From assembly GCF_021206925.1 (NCBI RefSeq), contig NZ_JAJPRF010000014.1:1-64000 (forward strand): 64,000 nucleotides of DNA, given 5' to 3'. Position 1 is the stretch's first letter, and each line of letters starts with the position of its first letter. Source of the stretch: Rhodoflexus caldus (lineage in GTDB: Bacteria; Bacteroidota; Bacteroidia; Cytophagales; Thermoflexibacteraceae). The translations under genes were made by a program, and so were the position numbers. Under the pieces are notes generated by a model. That model was not told where the DNA came from, did no database searches, and saw only the letters and a list, made by a program, of their open reading frames with translations. This document shows positions 52,029-59,413 of the stretch, piece by piece.

Positions 52029-52640
52029 TTAAAAAACTTTATTCAGACCACCAAACGCCAAGTAAGAAGAAAGCCATGCATCTAATTTTTGGAAGGTTAG
52101 AGAAGCTGTTTGCAGCAATTCATCCTCCGCTTCGGGATGGTTACTTGCAAAATCGCTAAGTAATGCCTGAAATTCTTTCCACATATCCCCCAGATTTTCG
52201 GTGCCGTAGCTGTTGAAGTATGCCGCACCTTGTTCGGCAGTAAAACCGAATTTTCTTGCCAGTGCGCGGCTAAGAAATTGTCCGCCAAGTGTAGAACCTT
52301 CCATGACATAGAGAAAACCCACGCGCTGCGCATCGGTTTGAAGAGGCGGCAGGTCGCTGCTCAGAGGCAGGTTGGCGGGGTTGATTTGTAAAAACTGCAA
52401 ATCTTTTATAAGCATCGGTGTTTTGCGGCGGGCTACGATGTTAAATCCGGCCTGTTGCCACAGCGCCGACTTTTCCAGCGGCGGTTCGCAAACGCTGTAA
52501 AAGCCGTAGAACTTACTCAGCAAATGCGCATAGGCCTCTTGTGTGATGGTTTCATCCACAATGGCTTTGGTGAGTGTATTCTGCTCAATCTTATCATGAT
52601 GGGCGGCAGTAAACTCTTTTAGCTTTTTATGAATACTCAT
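52029..52640 (-). CDS. Biliverdin-producing heme oxygenase
   Basis: A 203-residue all-helical heme oxygenase of the BphO/HmuO type, which opens heme to biliverdin, CO and iron with an electron donor. The proximal His lies in FTAAHHDKIEQN, most likely His15, and the flexible distal helix is in FLYVMEGSTLGGQFLSRAL with its glycines. Length is normal. A GGAGAG stretch about 8 bases before the ATG is an unusually clear Shine-Dalgarno-like sequence for this phylum. It is followed by a terminator, so it is monocistronic. No bacteriophytochrome or heme importer occurs in the window; iron release or heme signalling are both possible roles. Confidence 0.88.
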   Translation of the reverse strand: MSIHKKLKEFTAAHHDKIEQNTLTKAIVDETITQEAYAHLLSKFYGFYSVCEPPLEKSALWQQAGFNIVARRKTPMLIKDLQFLQINPANLPLSSDLPPLQTDAQRVGFLYVMEGSTLGGQFLSRALARKFGFTAEQGAAYFNSYGTENLGDMWKEFQALLSDFASNHPEAEDELLQTASLTFQKLDAWLSSYLAFGGLNKVF

Positions 52641-52824
52641 CTGTTCTCTCTCCTATTGAAACTTCAAGCCTTACAGCGTATTGATTGAGGATTAATCAAG
52701 GCAACCTGCTTGGCTTTTTAGTCATACAAAATAAACAACAGAATTAATATGAGTGAATAAAAACAGCATTTCATATTTTGAAAATCAGCAACACATCGGA
52801 TGATAGGCATGATTACAACAACCC

Positions 52825-52851
52825 GCAGCGTGGTAACATTTACCACGCTGC
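52825..52851. repeat. Palindrome family copy b
   Basis: GCAGCGTGGTAA, loop CAT and TTACCACGCTGC form a perfect 12-bp stem. It sits between two gene starts, where a terminator is not expected, and lacks a T run. Confidence 0.75.
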
Positions 52852-52856
52852 TACTT

Positions 52857-52875
52857 TTACTGCTACAAAAAAGTG
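52857..52875 (+). repeat. Solitary degenerate iteron
   Basis: TTACTGCTACAAAAAAGTG matches the extended iteron TRACTGCTACAAATTTGTG at about 15-16 of 19 positions; the 5' half is intact and the TTT is replaced by AAA. It lies 4.2 kb from the origin array, 69 bp before the oxidoreductase ATG. Confidence 0.45.
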
Positions 52876-52943
52876 CATGGTTTATCGCCTGTTTTTCTTG
52901 GGATTCTGCTAATTTTAAGTTCGCTAACTAAGGTAAAATTCCC

Positions 52944-55097
52944 ATGCAAAAGCTACCGCGCAGAGATTTCCTGAAAACCACCGGCCTTGCAGGTTCTGCA
53001 TTGGCATTGGGTTTTGTTTTCGCCGACAAAAAAGCTGTATTAGCCAAAGTGGCAGACAGTGGCTCATCTGAAATTACGCCGTTTATCAGTATTGAGCCAA
53101 GCGGTAAGATTACGTTGATTAATCCACGCCCCGATATGGGGCAGGGGACATTCCATACCATCCCTTCATTAATTGCCGAGGAGTTGGAAGTAGAAATGAG
53201 CCAAATTACGGTCATTCCTTCCGATGGCAACCGAAAATACGGCGGGCAACTTTCCGGTGGTAGCGGCTCTGTGCGTGCTTCATGGAAACCGATGCGCGAA
53301 GCGGGTGCTGCTGCCCGTCAGATGCTGACGCAGGCTGCCGCACAGCGGTGGAAAGTGCCTGCGGAGGAGTGTTACGCCGCCAATGGTGAAATTCATCACC
53401 GACCTACGCAACGTAGGCTGTCCTATGGCGAACTGTCCGCAGATGCTGCCCGATTGGATGTACCTAAAAACCCGGCGTTGAAGCCTGCCAAAGATTTCCG
53501 CATCATCGGTAAATCTGTTCCGCGGATAGACGTGCCTGCCAAAACCAACGGAACGGCAATATTTGGCATGGATGCCAAAGTGCCGGGGATGTTGTATGCC
53601 TCCGTTGCCATGCCGCCTGCCATTTGGGGCAAAGCCGTTACCATAGACGACCGCCGCGCCAAAGCCGTCAAAGGTGTGAAGCAGATTGTCAGGGTAAAGC
53701 GCCCGATATTCAGCAAGGCTTCCGAAGGGGTAGCCGTTATTGCCGACAACTACTTTGCAGCCGTTCAGGGGCGTAAGGCGCTCAACATTACTTGGGAAAA
53801 AATGCCGCACAGTACTTTTCAGCAACAGGCCTACTTTGAAAAAATGCGTGCGTTGGCTAAGCAGCCCTACGGCATTGCTCACGAACACATCGGCGACGTG
53901 AAGCCTGTTTTCGCAAACGCCGAAAACAAAATTATTGAAGCTGTTTACGAAACCCCATTTGCTGCACATGCTGCCATGGAGCCGCTGGTAGCACTGGCAC
54001 ACGTAAAGGAAGACGGCTCATGCGAACTCTGGGCGCCTGTGCAGTCGCCCGATGGTGCAATTGGCGATGTTGCCCGCGAATTGGGCATAGCACCCGATAA
54101 AGTCAAAATACATGTGCTTTTTATGGGCGGCGCTTTCGGCAGAAAAGCCTTCTATGATTTTGTGGTACAGGCTGCCTTGCTTTCCAAAGAAGTAAAAGCA
54201 CCTGTCAAGCTCATTTGGACGCGCGAGGACGATATGACACAAGGCCCTTTCCGCCCCGCGATGGTGAATAAACTGCGTGCTGCCATAGACCCGCAAGGCA
54301 ATGTTACGGCCTTGCAGCATACCGTTATCGGCGGTTCCATTCAAAACCAATGGGGAGGCTTGAAAGCCGACAAAGCCGACGACTGGGCAATGGAAGCCAT
54401 TGACCGCGAAAACAGCCCCTACGAAATCCCCAATTTCCTGTTAGACTACCACCATGCCGAAACGACCGTGCCGCTGCTGTGGTGGCGTTCGGTGTATTCA
54501 TCTACCAACGCTTTCGGACATGAGTCGTTCATAGACGAGCTGGCACATGCTGCCAAAAAAGACCCCTTGGAGTTCCGCCTGCAACTGATGCACAAGCACG
54601 AGCGCTTCCGAATAGCACTGGAAACCCTCCGCGAAAAGGCGGAATGGAACAAGCCGCTGCCGCAGGGAAAAGCGCGTGGCGTTGCTATTGTCCGTTCGTT
54701 CAATACAATTTGCGCAACGGCGGTTTTTATTTCCAAAAATGCCGAAGGTGCTATACAAATAGACCGCGTGGTGAGTGTGTTGGATTGCGGCATTGCGGTC
54801 AATCCGGACAATGTACGCGCTCAGACAGAAGGCAATGTAGTAATGGCACTATCCACAGCCGTGAAAGATGCGATTACCTTTGAGAATGGTCAGGCAAAGC
54901 AGCAGAATTATAACAGTTATCGCCCGCTGCGCATCAACGAAGTGCCCGAGATAGAAGTACACATCGTAGCCAATAACCATGAGCCGAGTGGGGTAGGGGA
55001 ACCCGGGCTGCCACCTGTGGCACCTGCTTTGTGCAATGCTATCTTTGCCCTGACAGGCAAGCGCATTCGCACACTACCGTTTTCGTTGGCTGTATAG
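52944..55097 (+). CDS. Molybdopterin oxidoreductase large subunit (isoquinoline 1-oxidoreductase beta-like)
   Basis: A 717-residue member of the xanthine dehydrogenase/aldehyde oxidase molybdenum hydroxylase family. A Tat-like signal (RRDFLKTTGLAGSALALGFVFA) implies folded export with cofactor. NPRPDMGQGTFHTIPSLIAEEL, GGQLSGGSGSVRASW, PFAAHAAMEPLVA, FMGGAFGRKAF and GVGEPGLPPVAPAL are the molybdopterin-cytosine-dinucleotide contacts, and Glu686 in GVGEPG is the catalytic base. The partner [2Fe-2S] subunit and electron acceptor normally encoded nearby are absent, so it is an orphan here. The substrate is probably a heterocycle or aldehyde. Confidence 0.88.
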   Translation: MQKLPRRDFLKTTGLAGSALALGFVFADKKAVLAKVADSGSSEITPFISIEPSGKITLINPRPDMGQGTFHTIPSLIAEELEVEMSQITVIPSDGNRKYGGQLSGGSGSVRASWKPMREAGAAARQMLTQAAAQRWKVPAEECYAANGEIHHRPTQRRLSYGELSADAARLDVPKNPALKPAKDFRIIGKSVPRIDVPAKTNGTAIFGMDAKVPGMLYASVAMPPAIWGKAVTIDDRRAKAVKGVKQIVRVKRPIFSKASEGVAVIADNYFAAVQGRKALNITWEKMPHSTFQQQAYFEKMRALAKQPYGIAHEHIGDVKPVFANAENKIIEAVYETPFAAHAAMEPLVALAHVKEDGSCELWAPVQSPDGAIGDVARELGIAPDKVKIHVLFMGGAFGRKAFYDFVVQAALLSKEVKAPVKLIWTREDDMTQGPFRPAMVNKLRAAIDPQGNVTALQHTVIGGSIQNQWGGLKADKADDWAMEAIDRENSPYEIPNFLLDYHHAETTVPLLWWRSVYSSTNAFGHESFIDELAHAAKKDPLEFRLQLMHKHERFRIALETLREKAEWNKPLPQGKARGVAIVRSFNTICATAVFISKNAEGAIQIDRVVSVLDCGIAVNPDNVRAQTEGNVVMALSTAVKDAITFENGQAKQQNYNSYRPLRINEVPEIEVHIVANNHEPSGVGEPGLPPVAPALCNAIFALTGKRIRTLPFSLAV

Positions 55098-55124
55098 AAG
55101 AAAAATATTAAAAAAATTTGTTGA

Positions 55125-55168
55125 ACCATCCAAGGCTTTTTGAGATACTTGGATGGTCTTTTTTGTTT
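55125..55168 (+). terminator. Rho-independent terminator after the oxidoreductase
   Basis: ACCATCCAAG (55125-55134) and CTTGGATGGT (55148-55157) make a perfect 10-bp stem, followed by CTTTTTTG and more T. It lies 28 bp after the stop codon. Confidence 0.88.
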
Positions 55169-55386
55169 TTTGCATAGACTTTTTTGAGATATTATTGAAT
55201 TTTTAATCTACAAGTCAGGTTTTTGTTGAGTCTCAGTTAAACAAAATATTTTACTATTTGCTTGGTTTATTGATAAAATTTTTATAAGACCGCAATAAAC
55301 TGATGTTGATACCGTTTTCTTTGCAGAAAGGCAACCAGTCCTCTCACTAAACACCAAAACAGTATTAACTATAAAATCTCACCGGT

Positions 55387-58300
55387 ATGTTACCTTTCAG
55401 TATTGTAGGCAAGGAGCGGATGCAATCCTTCCGTTTAGCCGAGCGCACGGCGGAACAATTGCGAAAAGAGGCCGAACGGGCTACTCAGTTTGTAGAAGCC
55501 ATCACTCAGGGAAAATTAGACGAAGCACAGCATACCATTGCAGATTTAGTAACCGAGCAACCATCGGCTTTGACCCGCGCCTTGTTGAAAATGCGCGAAG
55601 AGATGCAAAACATCGCCGCCAAAGAAGTAGAGCGCCAATGGGCAAATGAAGGGTTGGCAAAGTTTGTTGAAATTCTGCGAATAGGTACACACGATTTGGA
55701 ACTGCTCTACAACAGCATTATTTCCAACTTGGTAAGATATGTCAATGCCAATCAGGGCGGTCTTTTTGTGGTCAATGAAGAAGACGGCCGCGAACCGTTC
55801 ATAGAAATGGTCGCCTGCTATGCCTACGACCGCCGCAAGTTCTTGCAAAAACGCATTGAAATAGGCGAAGGACTGATAGGGCAGGTGTATTTGGAAAAAG
55901 AACCCATTCAATACAACGCACTTCCGAAGAACTACTCAACCATCAGTTCCGGGCTGGGTGCGGAAAGCCCCAGTGCCCTCTTGATTGTACCGCTGAAAGT
56001 GAATGAAAAAGTAGTCGGTATGATTGAGTTGGCGGCGTTTCAGCCGTTCCAACCCTATCAGGTAGATTTCATCCGCAAATTAGGAGAAAACATCGCCTCT
56101 ACGGTTGCCAATGCGCAGGTGAGCAAGCGCACGCAATACTTGTTGCGCATTTCGCAGCAGCAAACCGAGCAACTGCGCTCTGCCGAAGAGGAGATGCGGC
56201 AAAACATGGAGGAGTTGCAGGCCACACAGGAGGAGATGCAGCGCAAGGAAATGGAGATGAACGGATTGTTTGCGGCCATAGACCTGACGCTGTGCATGGT
56301 TGAGTTGAATACAGAGGGGGTGATTACTTCTGCCAACCATCGTTTTGCCGAACAGTTAGGCTTTACTACCGACGAACTGCGGGGCAGAAAATTGCACCCC
56401 ATGTTTGTAGCCGGCCGCAAAACGGGCACATTTGAGCAGTTGTGGAATCAGGTAGGCAATGGTATTTCGCAAACGGGCAACTATTTGTTCAGCGGCAAAG
56501 GCAGCCGCCAGATATGGTTGCAGGCGGCTTTCAGCCCTGTAAAAGATGCCGATGGCAACATTCGCAAAGTGCTGATGCTGGGTCAAGACATTACGGCCAA
56601 CAAAGAAGCGGAAATCCAATTCCAGCGCCTCTCATTGGTTGCAGACAATACCGACAATGCCGTTATCATCACCGATGCACAAGGCATTACCGAATACGTA
56701 AACCGCGGCTTTGAGCGCATGACAGGCTACAAAGCCGATGAGATTATCGGCAAAAAGCCGGGGCACATCCTGCAAGGCCCCGATACCGACCCCGAAACGG
56801 TGGCGCGTATCAGTCGGAAACTGAAAACCAAGCGTTCATTCAGCGAGGACATCCTCAACTACGGTAAGGACGGCAAACCATACTGGATTTCGCTGACCAT
56901 CAACCCTATTTTTGATGAAGAGGGAGAGGTGAGTAAATACATCTCCATTCAGGCAGAAATCAGCAAAACCAAGTTGCAGGCCATTGACCTCAACGGCAAA
57001 ATGGAGGCCATCAACCGCGCCAATGCCATTATTGAGTTTGATACGCAGGGGAATATTCTGACTGCCAATGAAAACTTCCTGCAACTGATGGAGTATTCGT
57101 TGGAAGAAATCAAAGGCAAGCACCACAGCATGTTTGTACCGCCCAAAGAGCTTGCTTCGGAAGAGTACAAGCATTTTTGGGAAAAATTGGGCAGTCAGGC
57201 AGGCTTCAACGACGGCGAATTTGAGCGCATTACCAAATCCGGCAAATCTGTATGGCTCAGAGGCAATTATAACACCATTGTTGACCACTTGGGCAGACCT
57301 ACAAAGGTTATTAAGATTGTGCAGGATATTTCGGCTGAAAAAGTACTCCTGATGGAAATTCAGCAGAATAACGAAGAATTGAAAACACAGGAAGAGGAAA
57401 TCCGCCAGAACATGGAGGAACTCCTGAGTATTCAGGAAGCGCTGCAAGCCAAGCAGAAGGAAGCCGAAGCCATTGCACAGAAGTTTACCAATATTCTGGA
57501 AGGTTGCGCCGATTCGGTGGTTACGATTGACAAAACCGGCACGATTAGTTTCTTCAACGCCGCAGCCGAGCAAATGTGGGGCTATGAGCGCAGCGAAGTT
57601 ATTGGCAAGAACGTGAAAATGCTGATGTTCTCCGAACATGCCACCCACCACGACCGCTACCTGCACAACTACGAAACTACCCGTCAGAAAAAAGTAATCG
57701 GCATAGGCCGCGAGGTAGAGGCACGCCGCAAAGACGGTAGCAAAGTACCCATTCTGCTTACGCTGAGCGAAGCAAGTTTCGAGGGCGAGTCGGTTTACAC
57801 GGCATTCATCAAAGACATCACCAAACAGAAGGAGTTAGAGCAGCAAACGCTGCAACAAATAGAGGAGTTACGCACACAGGAAGAGGAAATCCGCCAGAAC
57901 ATGGAGGAACTCCTAAGCATTCAGGAAGCGCTGCAAGCCAAGCAGAAGGAAGCCGAAGCCATTGCACAGAAGTTTACCAATATTCTGGAAGGTTGCGCCG
58001 ATTCGGTGGTTACGATTGACAAAACCGGCACGATTAGTTTCTTCAACGCCGCAGCCGAGCAAATGTGGGGCTATGAGCGCAGCGAAGTTATTGGCAAGAA
58101 CGTGAAAATGCTGATGTTCTCCGAACATGCCACCCACCACGACCGCTACCTGCACAACTACGAAACTACCCGTCAGAAAAAAGTAATCGGCATAGGCCGC
58201 GAGGTAGAGGCACGCCGCAAAGACGGTAGCAAAGTACCCATTCTGCTTACGCTGAGCGAAGCAAGTTTCGAGGGCGAGTCGGTTTACACGGCATTCATCA

Positions 58301-59214
58301 AAGACATCACCAAACAGAAGGAGTTAGAGCTGCAAACACAGCAGCAAATGGAAGAACTGCGCACACAAGAAGAAGAAATTCGTCAGAATCTGGAAGAGTT
58401 GCAGGCCAATCAGGAGGAGATGCAGCGCACCGCCATGAACCTCAACGGGCTGATGGCTGCTATTGACACCACCATGGCAACCATAGAGTTTGATATGGAG
58501 GGGCTTGTGCTGGATGCCAATACAAACTTCTTGGAAATAATGGGCTATCGGTTGGAAGAAATTACAGGCAAACCGCACCGCCTTTTTGTGGATGCCAAAG
58601 AAGCCAGTACGCCCGATTACATCAGATTTTGGGATAACCTGCGCATGGGCAGGCCGTTCATGGGAGAAGTTAAACGCTTGACCAAAAACGGAGAAGAGAA
58701 ATGGTTCAATGCCAGCTATATGCCCGTAATGGACAGACACGGCAAGCCTGTGAAAGTAATCAAACTCGCACAGGAAATTACGAAGCAAAAAATGGTGAAT
58801 CTGGATGTTACCGGACAGTTGGATGCCATCCGTCGCTCTTTTGCCGTTGCCGAGTTTGATATGAAAGGTCATTTGACGGAAGCCAATGAAAATTTCCTCG
58901 ACCTGTTCAATTACGGTATCAATGAAGTAGTTGGCCGCCATCATAAGCTGTTTGCCGGCAAGGAAGAATCGGAAACCAATGAATATGCGATGTTTTGGAC
59001 GAATCTGCGCAGCGGCAAAGCACAGGACGGAGAGTTTAAACTGTTTAACAAAGCAGGCCATGAGGTCATAGCCCGCGGCAGCTATAATCCGATTATGAAC
59101 CTGAACGGCGAGCCTTACAAAGTGGTGGCTTATTTACAGCAAGTGATTATCAAGAAAAACGGCAGGTCTAAGGACAAAACCGCCGTAGAAGCAACCGACG
59201 AAAAGGCCGGTTGA
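55387..59214 (+). CDS. GAF and seven-PAS sensor protein without output domain
   Basis: A 1275-residue cytosolic protein with no membrane segment. An N-terminal helical part is followed by a GAF domain (about 85-245), a coiled coil (EEEMRQNMEELQATQEEMQ), and PAS units at about 293-410, 412-530, 539-655, 700-815, 863-978, 1018-1135 and 1145-1258. Coiled coils rich in QEEEIRQNMEELLSIQEAL link several of them. PAS4 and PAS5 are almost identical and carry the FixL-type heme signature: His755 and His918 at the proximal position, with Arg775 and Arg938 exactly 20 residues later in IGIGREV. No histidine kinase, GGDEF, MCP or HTH domain is present. It probably senses oxygen, NO or redox state and signals through partner binding. 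Confidence 0.88.
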   Translation: MLPFSIVGKERMQSFRLAERTAEQLRKEAERATQFVEAITQGKLDEAQHTIADLVTEQPSALTRALLKMREEMQNIAAKEVERQWANEGLAKFVEILRIGTHDLELLYNSIISNLVRYVNANQGGLFVVNEEDGREPFIEMVACYAYDRRKFLQKRIEIGEGLIGQVYLEKEPIQYNALPKNYSTISSGLGAESPSALLIVPLKVNEKVVGMIELAAFQPFQPYQVDFIRKLGENIASTVANAQVSKRTQYLLRISQQQTEQLRSAEEEMRQNMEELQATQEEMQRKEMEMNGLFAAIDLTLCMVELNTEGVITSANHRFAEQLGFTTDELRGRKLHPMFVAGRKTGTFEQLWNQVGNGISQTGNYLFSGKGSRQIWLQAAFSPVKDADGNIRKVLMLGQDITANKEAEIQFQRLSLVADNTDNAVIITDAQGITEYVNRGFERMTGYKADEIIGKKPGHILQGPDTDPETVARISRKLKTKRSFSEDILNYGKDGKPYWISLTINPIFDEEGEVSKYISIQAEISKTKLQAIDLNGKMEAINRANAIIEFDTQGNILTANENFLQLMEYSLEEIKGKHHSMFVPPKELASEEYKHFWEKLGSQAGFNDGEFERITKSGKSVWLRGNYNTIVDHLGRPTKVIKIVQDISAEKVLLMEIQQNNEELKTQEEEIRQNMEELLSIQEALQAKQKEAEAIAQKFTNILEGCADSVVTIDKTGTISFFNAAAEQMWGYERSEVIGKNVKMLMFSEHATHHDRYLHNYETTRQKKVIGIGREVEARRKDGSKVPILLTLSEASFEGESVYTAFIKDITKQKELEQQTLQQIEELRTQEEEIRQNMEELLSIQEALQAKQKEAEAIAQKFTNILEGCADSVVTIDKTGTISFFNAAAEQMWGYERSEVIGKNVKMLMFSEHATHHDRYLHNYETTRQKKVIGIGREVEARRKDGSKVPILLTLSEASFEGESVYTAFIKDITKQKELELQTQQQMEELRTQEEEIRQNLEELQANQEEMQRTAMNLNGLMAAIDTTMATIEFDMEGLVLDANTNFLEIMGYRLEEITGKPHRLFVDAKEASTPDYIRFWDNLRMGRPFMGEVKRLTKNGEEKWFNASYMPVMDRHGKPVKVIKLAQEITKQKMVNLDVTGQLDAIRRSFAVAEFDMKGHLTEANENFLDLFNYGINEVVGRHHKLFAGKEESETNEYAMFWTNLRSGKAQDGEFKLFNKAGHEVIARGSYNPIMNLNGEPYKVVAYLQQVIIKKNGRSKDKTAVEATDEKAG
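57385..58329 (+). repeat. Near-identical tandem duplication inside the sensor gene
   Basis: Bases 57385-57840 and 57874-58329 are copies of about 456 bp with an offset of 489 bp (163 codons). I count two differences near the start (CTCCTGAGTATT against CTCCTAAGCATT). The unit encodes one coiled coil and one FixL-like PAS domain in frame. Confidence 0.93.
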
Positions 59215-59249
59215 TAGATGTTAATACTTTTTGGGTTATTGATTTTTTG

Positions 59250-59280
59250 CAGCAGCGTGGTAACATTTACCACGCTGCTG
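59250..59280. repeat. Palindrome family copy c; possible terminator of the sensor gene
   Basis: CAGCAGCGTGGTAA, loop CAT and TTACCACGCTGCTG form a perfect 14-bp stem 36 bp after the sensor stop codon. Only TTTG and CTTT follow, so it would be a weak rho-independent terminator. Confidence 0.7.
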
Positions 59281-59352
59281 TTTGCTTTATGAAGCGCACT
59301 CTTCCCACCGATACCCGCACAGCCTGTGAAAAGTGCTGCCCCAATCTGCTTC

Positions 59353-59382
59353 CTGATTTTCAAAAACCATCAGGATTTAACA
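59353..59382. repeat. Second copy of the CCATCAGG hairpin repeat
   Basis: CCTGATTTTCAAAAACCATCAGG followed by ATTTAACA shares an 18-base core with 5444-5461. It lies 32 bp before the S46 peptidase ATG, so it would fall in the mRNA leader. Confidence 0.6.
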
Positions 59383-59413
59383 TTTTTACAGCCTGAATTT
59401 AACTGTTAACAAC

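Larger units (their letters stand above)
52641..52943. other. Divergent intergenic region with palindrome and iteron-like site
   Basis: These 303 bp separate the heme oxygenase start from the oxidoreductase start. They should contain promoters in both directions, but no exact -7 consensus was found (TAATTTTA at 52910-52917 is one mismatch away). The region also carries palindrome copy b and a degenerate iteron, listed separately. No credible ORF. Confidence 0.5.

Noticed and set aside
53280-54002. Minus-strand ORF of 240 codons inside the oxidoreductase
   Set aside because: A shadow of a strongly conserved gene on the other strand, with no domain features.
56620-56980. LOV photoreceptor domain in PAS2 of the sensor
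   Set aside because: The LQGPDTD motif resembles LOV, but the flavin-binding Cys is absent (the stretch reads GKKPGHILQGPDTD).
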